Positions 1 through 12,789 of a stretch of 59,240 nt of DNA are shown here, piece after piece. The notes under the pieces are model-generated. The model worked only from the letters and a program-made list of their open reading frames with translations. It did not search any database and was not told the DNA's origin. The DNA comes from Fragilaria radians. Taxonomy: Eukaryota > Bacillariophyta > Fragilariophyceae > Fragilariales > Fragilariaceae. A program made the translations under genes and the position numbers. The stretch is taken from the NCBI GenBank assembly GCA_900642245.1, contig CAAAJI010000015.1:313162-372401 (forward strand). Direction: 5' to 3'. Position 1 is the first letter of the stretch, and each line of letters begins with the position of its first letter.

Positions 1-1819
1 GCTTCATACCTTCATGGGATACATCATAGTTTAGAAGGCTGTGTGACGTAAAATGCATGTATTTTCAAATCTATTCACAAACGTCAATGCTTAATAGCAC
101 ATTTCACTCCCTAAGAATATGAATAATACTTCAGTGGCGTTAACCACACTTAGTGATAAGTGGTCTTTGCTTCTTAATGGAAAGTACGAGTATTCCAGAT
201 TTAACGCAAACCAAGGCTTTTGTGTTGCTGCATTTATTGATAATTTGAAATATCGTTAAAAAATCTATTTCCTTCAATAAATCTTTGTTGATTTTGGTAG
301 CATTAAATACATCACTGATGTGGCTGAAGTTTGAGCCTACAATAAGAATTTTATCCCAAGCGTAGGCAAAGTGCACAACGGTCAAAATAAATTGCAACTA
401 TTTTGCGACAAAATATTCAAAATGGGGTATATTCATTTTCCATCTATATACTTCTTTAACTATCAATATACTCAAAAGGAGTGGAAGCTCCATATCAGGC
501 AAACCACCAAAATGAAGAAGCTAGAATTGCTCCCGAATATTGAGATTTTTTAACCGTTATTGTGGATGAGACTTTGGAGTATTTTCTTTTCCTCTAGTAA
601 ATTGAGGTCCAGGTTGCAATTCTAGGGAATGTCTGCTGTACTGAAAGATTTGCGAAGAATTCAAATTAAGTGTTTCTCTTATCATCGAATCAGGGGCTTT
701 TTGACAACTTTCATATGCGCACCTTCTTTGCACCATCCTATGGTATTCTTTTCTACTCCTTACAATTAAAAGTAGCCGTGTGAAGCTTTGGTGTTTTGTG
801 TTTTCTTTTCATCCTTAACTATAATTCTAAACCCTTTAAACGTGTGGTCATTTCCATGTCGATATGTGTGGAAATATCTTGCATTTTCTAACTGATTTAT
901 CCACTTTTATGCGTAGTGACATTGCTCTATTAGAATTTCCAAAATTCTTTTCACTCAGTAATCTTGTAATTCAAATTAGTTGGGTGAGGAAACAATGCCT
1001 CAATCTAGTTGTATAGGAGCTAATGTAGCTTTGGCTTCATGTCGGCTTGAACATATATTGCATTTGCTTGAGATCATTCTTGCCAAGAATGTCAGACTTT
1101 GGCATGTCCCCAAAGGCAAATTCTTAGCACTATGATATGGATTTGTGTTCATAACTTCTTGATGTAAGTCAAGTGTAGCTGCTGTGAAAAAATCATCTAT
1201 ATATGCCCTTTCCTCAAGCATATCTGAAAAACAATTCAATGGTAACTGGCAAGCAGAAGCTACTAGCTCCTCCTGTAGGCATTCTTTAGTATCATTTACT
1301 CTTATTACACTAAAAATTTTGCCCTTTTGTATCAGGGAGTATATCTTTGTTGGGGGGAAATTACTGTTGTTTACATTAGTGCATTTAGGCTGCAATAGAT
1401 CATAAGTCCTTTAAATTGTGCATGCATTTAAAGTGACAACCACTTTTATAATCATAATCTTTTGGCTTGATATTACCTTAATGCATGGGATTAAACTCCT
1501 TCATGGTGTAATCTACAATGACCTTTCCTTATTTCCATGGTGGCTATGCACTATGTGCTTCAATCCTAGAAGGTAATACATTGTCTCTACAATTTAGGTG
1601 CACATCGAGGAATTCTTTAGGAATTTAATGACCTCATTTAATCACGAATCCAACAAAGAATTCCTTGCCTTACCCTACGACTCGAAATTTGCTTTAATAT
1701 ACACGTAGTGCGTTGTAAGTGTGTATACCTTCGCTTTCCAGAGAATCATAATCTGTGCCTTCATCTCAACTCAAGAAATAGTTTCACATCAACACCAAGA
1801 ACGGTAGAGTTTGTTTTGG
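1..1819. other. No supported gene; AT-rich 5' flank
   Basis: No reading frame here has a recognisable domain. The longest, on the minus strand from 1395 to 1000, holds a short YIDDFF stretch that recalls a reverse transcriptase active site, but the flanking residues do not match the rest of that domain. The stretch is best left as intergenic or very decayed repeat DNA upstream of the MORN gene. Confidence 0.5.
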
Positions 1820-3091
1820 ATGATGACAGATACCGATTACAACAGTCAAACAACGTATCAAAGTACGAATGAGGATAATAGCGATAAATACCATGACAGT
1901 CACGTTGTCGACCCAATGCTCAAGATCGAAATCATGCGCAAAAGAGTAGAGGCTCAATTGGAAGTCTTGATGCAAGGAAATGATTTTCAAATTTTAAGAC
2001 AACAAGTTGCAGAGTTACGACAACCACATAAACATACACCACAGCCACTAGATGACACTTCGGTCCATATTCTTGAAGAAACATTTGGGATAACCCATGA
2101 AGAATCAACAGATTTGACTCAACAATTCAATACATCGTCCTCGTCATCCCAGATGGATTCAGGAAATAGATTTTTTTTGGATAAGCCAGTACCAATCGAT
2201 GATCGAAACTCAATGTCATCAGTTTCGGATATCTTTTCCACTGTTACCGCTTCAACGATGGCAACTACAGCATCCGCAAATAGTGCTCCAAGAGTTATAG
2301 ACATCGTACAGGATGTCGAGCTACAAGATCCATATGGCGATGTAGGAAGGTATACAGGAGAAGTCATAAATCAACCATCGACTCAACCACATGGTAATGG
2401 TCACATGACATACTATGACGGACGATATTATTCGGGGGGTTGGAACTACGGACAATGGCATGGAAAAGGTATGTGTTGTGATTGGTTAATTTGGCTTATG
2501 GGCCTCCTGCTATGTTACCTCAAAGAATCTTGTGGAACTAGTCTACATATACTAACTTCTAACTTTGCCTGAGCGCTTTTTAGGTACCTGCACGTTTGCA
2601 AACGGAGACAAATTTGATGGCAACTATGATAAAGATCGTCGACATGGCTTTGGTATTTACTGCTGGAGTGACGGTAGAGTTTATGAGGGTGAATTTTATC
2701 TTGATCAACGACAGGGTTGTGGGTATGTCAGAGGATATCAGAATTCCTTTACGTTACATGTTTTCTTCCATCATGATTCTCATCCATCTCTTCATTTTTT
2801 CCCTATTTTAGAGAATATCGTTGGCCCAACAGTGCTGTGTACCGGGGTGAATTCATCGGGGGGCATCGTCAGGGAGAAGGGACATATTCCTTCGCCGATG
2901 GATCTACATATACTGGTGAGTGGCAAAAGGGACGATACCATGGAGTAGGACAATGTATGTGGAGTGACGGTAGAGTATACCGAGGTGAATGGCGCAATGG
3001 TAAGGCACATGGATTTGGTATCGAAAAACGTGCGGATGGCACAATTCGACACGAAGGAACCTGGGATTCCGATGTACCAGTACGAAAGTAG
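1820..3091 (+). CDS. MORN-repeat protein, 3 exons
   Basis: Exons are 1820-2468, 2584-2722 and 2812-3091; both introns (115 and 89 bp) have GT...AG ends and the reading frame continues exactly across them, giving about 355 residues. I start at the first ATG (1820), since the frame upstream offers only TTG. The first 180 residues are polar and Ser/Thr-rich. From about residue 185 to the end there are roughly seven MORN repeats, each with the G-x-G-x(3)-DG-x-x-Y-x-G-x-(W/F) pattern, for example DGRVYEGEF and DGRVYRGEW. MORN repeats usually bind membrane phospholipids or act as scaffolds at membranes and cytoskeleton. No kinase, SET or other catalytic domain follows, so it is probably a scaffold; its partner is unknown. 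Confidence 0.85.
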
Positions 3092-4086
3092 CTTCCTTAT
3101 ATTAGAGGGGAAACACAAAAATATATTGTTTTGGATTCGTTGTTGTTGTTGTTGTTGGAATGGCCCTGAAATATATACATACGAATCTTCTCTCTTATTG
3201 TAAATCAGAGGAATTACCCTTTTCCAGAATAGTAGTCTACAAGAAGGTGATTAGAACAATCCAAAGCTAGAATTGATCAATTTCAGTATCACAGCTTGGA
3301 TATACGGATCATTAATTTGTGAGTATAGCAGAAATTTTAACTTGATACATCAAAATCACATGTGCGTTCAAAATACAGATTGCTCCTTTAAAAGTTCGAT
3401 TACAAAGAGGGACTTGCATTTATATTTTAATGCCTAGAAATGTTTTGTGAAAACCTTTCTCATTTTGTTAATGTCATGTTAATTAAATTGGTACCTAACA
3501 TACTAGGGGTCTAAACTGTCGTCCTGGTAGGTACTGTTGCTGTGTGCAGCTATTTCAAAAACACACTAAAACATTGTTATAAGATTTGTTGTAGGAAGAA
3601 TATGGACAGTGTGACTTTCTTAAGCAAATCCAGTCTTGCTGAAAGAATGTTCCATCACAAAGGACTAAATACAGATATGCTTTCTTGGATTCCAGGGGAT
3701 GAACAATGAAAGTGGTAAAACGATATTTTGGATGGAAAAAAATATGAAGCACAAGGATACCCGTGTAGAAACGAAAAACGTTAGCCTGTTGTCGTCGGAA
3801 TGAAATAGTTATGAAAAAGACTAATTTTTCCATGACTGTTTTTTGAAATTTGGAGGAGGGGATCGTTGTGCACTACCTTAAATAAATTTATAGATCTCGC
3901 CTGAAATAAGATTTTTTCATCACTCATCAGTTGCGGAAAATTTGTCGTGTTTAAATGTGTAATTAAGTTGTAGATTCCTATTTCGTCAAAAATATAGATA
4001 CTTATATATATATCCTTACAAACTTGGTATGTGAGAGAGGCTTTCTCACTGTGCCAAAACTACGAGTGTGATTTCGTCCGACGACC
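3092..4086. other. Intergenic, simple-sequence tract
   Basis: No gene seen. Just after the MORN stop codon, probably in its 3' UTR, is a short TTG microsatellite at about 3139-3157. The rest is AT-rich sequence leading to the next gene. Confidence 0.5.
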
Positions 4087-5999
4087 ATGGTCTCAATAGG
4101 GAAAACATGTCGTCGTCGTCGCCGTCGTAGTAGTAGTAGTAATTTTTATCACTATCAATGCAGATTGAACCTTGGTTGGATGATATTGATAATACCTTTA
4201 TTACATCTTGCGGTCGCAAATGACATACCATTTGTTTGTCATGTTTGCGGTGAGGGTCAACGAGTCACACGTCCCTATGGTGTGGTCACACTTCCAAATC
4301 AGGTATGTACAGCATGCATAGATCACCGTATTTATGATTTCTTCGATTGTTGAGTGACTAATCACTGCATATTCTCCTACTCAGCCATCAAGTTTTTTCT
4401 GTAGCAGCATTGAAAAAGCTGGATACCACGGCGATATTGATATCAGCTCCTGTCGATTGTTACCTTATCTCCTTCAAGATATTTGTCAATGTGCATCGAC
4501 ATCAATCTCAAAGTATTCCTTACGGTCTGAGTTGATCACAGAGCGACAAGTCTCTCCTGTAGCTCCACCTTCATCGTCATCATCGCCAGTCACTACAACC
4601 CCACAAGCAACAATTGTTCTAACGGATGCTCCAACCAAGTTTTTGTGTTCTGTTTGCGGGGATGGATTGACTATCTCGTTACCCAACGAAATATTTGAGT
4701 TTGTTGGACAACCAACTGTGACGTGTTCTGAGTTACAAATTGCTGGACAAACTGGATACCTCACCTCCAATCAATGTTTAGCATTGCCTCAAATTATTAA
4801 GAATACTTGTGGTTGTATATCCATAAATTCTGAAGAAAATAACCAATCACTGAATCCTCAGGCTTCAACCTCTAATAGCCCCTTAACAATGACTACAAAC
4901 GTAACTTCTTCTCCAATATCTACTATTCCATCCATGTAAGTACTCAGAAAAAACAATCCATCATCAACGTGCATCAACTAATCGTATCGAATCCGTACAC
5001 ATCATGCTTTCGCTAATAAATACACTCTCCAGGGATACAGCAGTCCCAACGAATGATATTGGCACATATTCCAAATTTCCAAGCAATATCCCCTCTGACA
5101 ATCCATCCTTATTACCGTCTGATGTTCCTTCGGATACACCTTCATATTACGCTTCTGATATTTCATCCGACACGATTTCTGACGTCCCTTCCGATTTTCC
5201 ATCGGATATCCCATCCTATAATGCAAATCTTCCTCCAGCTGCTTCACCTACTTGTCCTGATGTTCCCTTAGATGGATGTTCTATTTGTGGAGAGAACATG
5301 TGTGTAGGTAATCCAAATGGATTAGTTGTCATTCCAGATCAACCACCTGTTCCATGTAGTCTTTTGGAGGAAGCTGGATATCGTGGTCAATTAACCTCAT
5401 CACAGTGTCGAATCCTCCCTTTTACGGTACGATCCAATTGCATGTGTGGTAATCAGCACTTTCCAACATTGTCTCCCGTGGTTGCACCCTATTTGCAACC
5501 GATGGAAACAAATTTTCCATCTGTACAATCCAATGAGATGACCGGATTGCCAACTGCTTCATCCGTACCTTCCTACCAGCCATCTTTCTCACTCTCAACA
5601 CCGTCACCCTCTGATCCACCAACCAATGTACAACCTACACCGTCACCATCTGATTCACCAACCAATGTCCAACCTACACCGTCACCATCCGATCCACCAA
5701 CCAATGTACAACCTACACCGTCACCATCTGATTCACCAACCAATGTACAACCTACTCCGTCACCATCTGATTCACCATCCAACGTACAAACTACTCCATC
5801 TCCAACGCAAATCGATAGTGAAGATGAATCACCTATTCTGGAAACGCCTATTTACTATCCAGAATCTTTCTCTTACTTTTATTACTCGGAAGGTAAAGGT
5901 GGAAAAAAAGATGGCAAGGGAGGGAAAAAGGAAATGTTTCAGGAACAACGGGGTGGGGGGAAGAAACGTGGCAAACGCGGGAAGAAGAGTCGAACCTAG
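4087..5999 (+). CDS. Secreted triple Cys-domain protein with Lys-rich tail
   Basis: Three exons, 4087-4302, 4385-4935 and 5033-5999, join in frame across GT...AG introns of 82 and 97 bp to give about 577 residues. The N-terminus has six Arg and four Ser residues (a CGT/AGT microsatellite), then a hydrophobic stretch at residues 31-44 ending LAVA, which fits a signal peptide or anchor. Three copies of one domain follow, at about residues 49-107, 158-217 and 337-395. Each has C-x2-CG near the start, a later Cys, AG-x-x-G, another Cys before LP, and a closing C-x-C. Linkers are Ser/Pro/Asp-rich (PSD repeats at about 274-318; five 13-residue repeats at about 444-508). The last 35 residues are Gly/Lys-rich with KGGKK and GKRGKK runs. 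It is probably an extracellular or cell-wall protein. I cannot name the family, and the role is inferred from composition. Confidence 0.8.
5598..5792 (+). repeat. Five 39-bp tandem repeats in the Cys-domain gene
   Basis: Five consecutive 39-bp units each encode a 13-residue Pro/Ser-rich unit of the form PTPSPSD-x-PTNVQ. Units alternate between Pro and Ser at the variable position. They form an extended linker between the third Cys domain and the Lys-rich tail. Confidence 0.9.
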
Positions 6000-8900
6000 G
6001 CCACATTCCGAGGCAGATTTTTACAGAAGAAAGACCTCACTAACTATCTTCATTCCGTAGATGCGAATATCCAACCAAATCAACAACTATGAAAATCCAA
6101 CTTTCTATCAAGTGTGGTAGTGGGGAAAAAATAGGATTACACTTGATAATTGAAAACAAGAATCGCTAATTTCAATAGTTTTGGAAAATTCTGCTGGATT
6201 ACATGATTGGAGGGGAAATTGAGTTACTGGACGATTGATTGACAAGCACATGGAAAAAGTGAAAATTATCTCATTACATCCTTCAGTCACTCAACATTTC
6301 TATCCATTATACGATTTTCTTGCTCAATCCAGTAAATAAGGAATCAGGTGGAATACTCGGGAAGCAAGAGCAAGGACATCACAAACCCTCCGATTGCAAA
6401 TTTGAAGAACGAATCATTGAAAGGAATAACAAGATACAGTTTACTCAAATGAGTATTGAACAGAATTATTGCCATTCAATTGTAAAATTGGAACATGCAT
6501 CAAAAGAAAGAAATGTCAAAAGAAATTGCTATATGACCAAAATTAGCACCATACATAGAGTTCGCGCTGATACTACTTTGATGCATTGTGATACATACAA
6601 TGTCAATAACACTTAGCTATATCTTTAGATGAGTATGGTTGCAACTGAGAAGTAATTTTCACTGTAGAAAAATTTATATATTTATTGAAGGAGATGTATG
6701 TAGTATTGGACGATGACACTTAAGGGAGAATACAATTTGTGCAGAAAAATTGCGCAACCTGAAGTTGAATGCGCTTTTTATCATAACTGTCTAGTACAGA
6801 TGTGACATTAACTTACGTTTCATTTGCATTTATGGTAACAGTGAACAGTACCATGACAAAGTGAAATAAATTGAAATTAATCTCAATAAATAAGAAACGT
6901 ATACTTGAAAATTCACCAAATGCATATATTTTGGAATGAATAGTAAAAATGAAATCACAACTTGAACCAGACCCTACTCAGCACCTTGACTTTATGCCAA
7001 GATATTGATAAGGATTCGATGCAAAAAAGTTACCAAGATTCATCGAAAAGGGATCAGATTCTTTTATCTAAAAAAGGCTAATGTCTTTTTTCATGGTGCT
7101 TAATTTAGAGAATGAAATATAATATGTTAGCATCCCCAATCTATAACAACAATAAAAAGGCATTCATAGGCTCTCTTCTACATGAAGTCTAGTAAACAAG
7201 ATTCGATGCACAATCACGAGGAATGTGACTTAGAAAGCCTTCCTGGAAAGCAAAATGCATCAATGATCATTGAACTTTGCAGTCTTCCCTTGAATGCTTT
7301 ACTCATCAAACCTCTGCTCTAAACAAATTTTCTAGTTTAAGGTTGGGCTCAACAATTTGAGAGCAACATCAAGTCTAAGCTCATGGAGGTAACTTTAGTG
7401 GTGAATCCCGATAAACATTTCATACGAAGTTAAATCAGTAACAACACCATTATCCAGCAATTACAAGCAATCTAATGCCCTATCTATCTATAATTGTTAG
7501 CATTATGTTCAATAGCCAGGCATTCAGGAAGGGCAATTGAAAGAAGACACTACTCAATCTACACCATCACAATTTCAGTTAAAATTATTTGCAGTCCTCA
7601 TTTATTCACATACATGATATAACACTGGTCTTGATATATGGTACAGTCTACGTTATTTTGAAATACGACAATGTTGAGGCTTATGAAAAACTAAAGTTCA
7701 AGGCTATCACGACTATATTCCTATTACGGGCGTAGCAAATAAAAGGAATCGAAATTGGAACTTTACAGCTCATTTGAGATTCCATTGCCTAGGGGAACCC
7801 TGGCTGAGTATGCGATTTTATATGATTGAAATAATCCTATAAACATCTTGTCAAGAATGCTTTTGGAATACGTGGAGCCACCTCCCGACAATAATGTTGG
7901 GACATAGTAAGTTTCTGGAGATATTGTCAATTCAACTCTTATGGGATCACGTCATTTGTAAAAAAGTGCACAGAACTCTTCGTAAATCCTGCATTTGGTA
8001 TTTTTGACAATGCAGTCTCCACTAAATTCCAAGATGTGTTGTCATGTGTCCCAGAGATGGTCATAACTTCAAGATCATCTTCAAAATACTGTTACATTGA
8101 ACTGAACCACACAAGGGGGAAAAATTGATTTCCTCATCATTTTCAAGGTCAGCAAGTTGAGTATTGTCCACATCCTCAATGGTTAATCTGCAATATGGAT
8201 CCAAAGCATTTCAGGAGAGCTTCTACGAGATCCATCATCAGAAATGACCTCAATAGAAGCGTTTGTGATGCCATCAGTATTTAACGTCAAATCAATATTT
8301 CCAATCCTAGCAGAACTTCCTGTTCTATATTCACAATTAGAAGTTAACACTTTGTGATTATGCTAAACACATCAAATTAATTTAGAAAAGATTGATTCAA
8401 GATTTTAAATTATGTACCAACATTTGAAAACGTTCATTGTGGCTAATACATGCCAACATAGATGATGAAGTTATCAGCTATAATAGCACATCTAAACAAA
8501 ACAACTGAAAAGAATAATGGCTATTGCTTTTTCTTACAAGTTTCAGATGATAGTAGTCAAAGATCTCTAAAATTTAGGTAATAGTAAATCACATGTGTTT
8601 CATAAAGTTTTACATGATATAAATATTTCCTCCTAAACAAGAGAAGTCAAAAGATTTTTGCCTAGCCAGAATAACCTTCAATGACAATTGATCCTAAATA
8701 ATAGGCTGACCTAAAAGAATATTGTGATACTAAAAAATGGACAGACAAGATTCCGCACTTGTACGATAAAAAAAGAAGACTCGTTTTTCATAACTTCATA
8801 AGATAGAACATACTTTCTCTTCTTTTAATCTCAGCTGCATTGTGATCACAGCACTTTTAGTGTGCTGATAATAAGAACAACTACCAGCTAAAGAAAATTC

Positions 8901-9039
8901 GGCAGAATTCCTTTTTCTGACTAAAGTTTATTTGGTGTTCAGTTGCAAGCATGTCTTTGGGCTAAGTTCATTTACCGCGGATCACCCGTGACGGTAATCC
9001 TCCCATTCCGTTTGTTCCTATGGTGAAGAAGAGATAAAG
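6000..9039. other. Gene-free AT-rich stretch
   Basis: No reading frame above about 100 codons and no recognisable domain on either strand. The sequence probably consists of old, unrecognisable repeats upstream of the gypsy relic. Confidence 0.5.
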
Positions 9040-10110
9040 GGTCAGGGGTTAGGTTGACTAGACCGAAACAATTAAGCTTGCGTTTTTTCTGGATAATCCC
9101 GCATCAAATACCAGCTTCCCCATCTTGTATTTAAGGACAGTCATGTTGAAAACAGGATCAAGCGGCTCACGGGTTACTGGGAAATTGAGAGACTTATACC
9201 AATGAGGGAACATGTGGAGATCTGCACTTTTGTTTTTTCTTTAAGAAATTACAAGTGTACTCGCATTCCAATGGGTATTGAAATTGCACCTGATTTATTT
9301 CAACAAATTATGTCTGAACTTATGCATAATTTGGAATACGTGAGGACTTACTTAGATGCCTTAGAGATCCAATGTAAAGAGACTTCATGGAATTTCTACT
9401 GAAGCTGTAAATGGTTGTTGCCAGACTTTCTGCAGGAGGAATGAAAAATAATGAGAAATCTAAACTCCTTCTAGATGAAAATTAAGGTCTTAGGATATTG
9501 ATTTCCATACAGAGGGATCCAACCAGTAAACAAGTGAATGGAGACAATTTTCAATATTAAACCACTTACAACTAGGAAAGAGCTTTGTGAATTCATTGGC
9601 ATTGTCAACTACACGCTCAGCATACTACACGTTATTTTCCACAAGCAAATGTGATAATTGAAAGAGTGAATGAAATGGATAATGATATGCTCGGCGTTTT
9701 GATATAGAAAATGAAGAATTAGGATTTTTCAAACTTGCTCCTGTAGCTTCTCTATTCAACACATGCAATAAGGCTCTGAAGATCATCGACTATAAATACG
9801 GACTATTTCCTGAACCCAGTCATATTCCGTAGAGCATTTTGTATTCTTAAAAAACTCTTCCTGTTGTTAATCAGCAATTTTGACAGAATGTCTCGTATGT
9901 TTAAGTAAGTGCTATGGAGATTATCAGTATTATGGTGAACTTTGAAGGATTTACTAACCTTGGGCAGAATCCAAAAATAGTTTGACTTTTTCATTCATTT
10001 GTCAACAATTTTCTTGACCAATGCCGGCAAAGAGAACAACGAGGGCAGGGAAACAGTCAAACCACAATAATGAAAAAGGAAAGTCATAGGAATTCTGGAC
10101 TTACTTGTTT
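9040..10110 (+). mobile_element. Degenerate Ty3/gypsy retrotransposon relic
   Basis: Frames interrupted by stops and shifts carry recognisable gypsy pol pieces in order. At about 9168-9365 there is a reverse transcriptase segment: TGYWEIE (corresponding to the D-x-x-GYY block), CTFVF, then RIPMGI-x-x-APD-x-FQ-x-x-M and YVRTYLDA, where the catalytic YLDD has become YLDA. At about 9490-9615 the post-RT connection block is visible in broken frames (GYWIS, then the RKEL..FIG.VNY block). At 9642-9695 an integrase-like stretch, QANVIIERVNEMDNDML, follows directly, and a KQ-x-N-x-NNE piece near 10050 resembles the integrase tail. RNase H and the integrase zinc finger are missing between them, so the element carries an internal deletion. 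No LTRs were found. It cannot encode a working polyprotein. Confidence 0.75.
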
Positions 10111-12069
10111 CCAGAGTCGTAAGGGTATAAACATTGTGAATACTGTGTCTTCACCACAACGAAATTAGAAGGCGCTGAAGACACAAGGTATGGAAAGGAA
10201 ATAGGAAATCTCAGATTAATTTTGATATGATGAGCGTAAGTGGAGGAAAACAAACTAAACTTGTTAACTGCTCAGTCGATTCATAGGGACTCAAACTCTA
10301 TAAAAAAGGCAGTTATAGGAGCGTAATTCTGAAGAAGTACAAGTTACGATTATGCATACGCAAAAGAATTACAGGAGCGCGTTGGAATTCATACACAGTT
10401 ACAGTTAGAAATGTACAAAAAGAAAAATACTGGAACTGAATGTAAGTCTTTTATAACATCAATCTTCTATCTTACCTGGGGAGGATGGTAAGCAATATAA
10501 CATATCATTCTAGAGTAGATGTTGTAAGTTTTGCCCTAGCAATGCTGAAGACTTAAACCATTTTCTTGCAAAAGACTAGATCCATATAAGATGAAAAAAT
10601 AAAGTATCACTTAGAGCTGTCATATAGCCAGAAGTCTCACAAACGTATAGGGATTCAAACAGAGAGAATTAATGAAGGAGTGAGAATTGATGGAGTTGCT
10701 TAAACTTTTCAGTAGAGGCATTCCACAATACAATTAAATTAAATGAGTACTAAGAAGCAGGTATATGCCGCATGCATTACATTGTTTGTTCACAATTTTT
10801 TTATGGAGCAATTATTTTTATAGAAATGAGATTTCCTACATCTAAAAGATCTGGAAGGAGACTCTCCTCAAAGTCAGTGCCTCAGTAAAGCATTCTTTGG
10901 CATTCACTGAACTTACCAGGATTTTAGCCTAGAAGATTTCAGAAAGTTAAACATCTGTGAGAATCAGCTAAAAAGTATTCAAACATCCCCTAGATGAGCG
11001 AATTTGATCAGCAATGCAAGTTTAGTTTCTATAGACTTCAAAAGCATTACATCAAACTCATGCAGCTTTGCAAGATAGAAATGTAACTTTGTTGACTTGT
11101 CACCATATAGCATGTTTAAGACATCATGAATATCACAGTTCTGTACCCGGAGAGTGGTCAAGATGATATCTCTTTCAGTTCGGAATTTTCATGTGTATAT
11201 TGCCTTTCACCTTTGAAGTTTGTAATTACGAGGAGAAACTGAACTTTACAAAATCTGCATTATGAAGCATTTCTTATTATTGCACCACATTTACTATCGA
11301 AAAAAGCAGACGGTTAAAACGGTTGCTTCCAAATGAGTAGATCAGCGAATTTGCGACATGCTTTCATTTTCTAAAATTTCATGTACTTGCGTTTTGGACA
11401 GGAGACTCTTTTTGTTTACCTGTTACCTAAAAATGTTTCGTTGTCTATTTGCATTGCAAGATAGGGTATGTAAGTATAATGTAAAATGAATAATTTAGTT
11501 TTCATGAGTTTCGCCATGTTTTCAGAATTTTTGAAGTATTGAATTGATTATAGGGTATTTTAATATGCCGCAAATAAAGTAGACCAAAAGACTGTGCTGC
11601 TCCAATTTCTGGAATCTTTGCTGGGCTTCCCAATTGATTATTATTCTTCATTGAAACTAAGGCACAATGGGCCAGGGTTATGTGCAGAGAGTAGCCGATG
11701 AGAACACATTGTTTCTTAAAGACAATCTCGATTTTCCGTGAATTTGAGTTTAAAACCGTTAATGACATGTCTGGTAAGACCTATTGGAATTTAAACAATT
11801 TGCCACCCATCTTTCTTTCAATGTCCATTTCGAGTCAAGTTAATTTATATGGGAAAATGGAAATTTTACTTTCGTTATATTACCCCAACGTTATTAAGTG
11901 AATTATTGTGTCAGTGCTGTCGTATGTCTTTGACGTTAAGTAATATCGGGGAGACTATAAAATCACTTTTCCTTCTTTCAATGACCAACCTGGCGATCGT
12001 GATTGAGAAACTTCCTTCGGTCTGACGGAAATATGGAATACAATTTTTTTTAATTTTTCCAATCCAACA
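10111..12069. other. Gene-free stretch
   Basis: Only short reading frames without recognisable motifs. The first few hundred bases may be the 3' continuation of the gypsy relic. Confidence 0.45.
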
Positions 12070-12789
12070 ATGAATGCAGTAAAGAAAAGTAAGCGCCAGA
12101 CCCAGTTTTCGATGTTGAGAAACTCCTCTCATCCTGACGCGCTATCAATAGATTCACCGAATCCTTCAAAAGGCTCGTTTTTAAGTCGAAATGAATTTGA
12201 TACGTCGTCACCAAACACTGTTTTGAAACTATCGGGTGAATTGTATGCACCCTCTCGTCTTAAACGTGTGACATTCTCTTCAGACGTAGTACTGAAGACG
12301 GCGCCAACATCTCAACGATTGCAAAAGATTTGTCTTAAGGATTTAGATCATGGAGTTTCCATGTGTCGTGCTGCATCGATTCCAGATCCAGACAATTTCC
12401 CAATCACAATTACGAAACCTAAATCTCTGAAGTCAACAGAAATGTTGAAGCGGAGGCTTCGTAAAATTGAGAGAGAATACGTCGAAGCTGCGTTTGAAGT
12501 CGAAGTTGGAGCTAACGATGTAAGAGAACTTGCCTCTGAAAACGAGCAATTACGAAGCATATTGATTCAAGAAGAAATGACGCAATTGGGATGTATCAAA
12601 TTACAAAACGCTATCGAAGAAATAGAAGGCAGAATTCGGAGATATTCACTGAAAACATCAAAACTGAAGAAAGAAATCAAGTTTTATAATTCAGAGTCGG
12701 CAAAACTGCTCAATCACCTTCAATGTTTGAACACAAACATGAACCAGATATCGGAGAACCAAGAAACATCCTCTGCAGAATCAAACTAG
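12070..12789 (+). CDS. Hypothetical coiled-coil protein
   Basis: A single uninterrupted frame of 239 codons starts at an ATG preceded by a T-rich leader. Residues 1-120 are polar and probably disordered, with many Ser, Pro and basic residues. From about residue 120 to 225 the sequence has strong heptad character (RRLRKIEREYVEAAFEVEV, then ENEQLRSIL, then IEEIEGRI), so a long coiled coil is likely. There is no signal peptide or membrane segment. I do not recognise the family. The length of the open frame in this AT-rich DNA and its contrast with the flanking gene-free DNA argue that it is real. A structural or cytoskeletal role would be a guess. Confidence 0.7.
   Translation: MNAVKKSKRQTQFSMLRNSSHPDALSIDSPNPSKGSFLSRNEFDTSSPNTVLKLSGELYAPSRLKRVTFSSDVVLKTAPTSQRLQKICLKDLDHGVSMCRAASIPDPDNFPITITKPKSLKSTEMLKRRLRKIEREYVEAAFEVEVGANDVRELASENEQLRSILIQEEMTQLGCIKLQNAIEEIEGRIRRYSLKTSKLKKEIKFYNSESAKLLNHLQCLNTNMNQISENQETSSAESN

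Noticed and set aside
1000..1395. Minus-strand frame with YIDDFF, possible reverse transcriptase
   Set aside because: The residues before and after the motif do not fit the RT palm blocks, and the match is too short to support a call.
5573..5782. Minus-strand frame rich in GESDGDGVG repeats
   Set aside because: It is the reverse-strand shadow of the PTPSPSD repeat in the Cys-domain gene.
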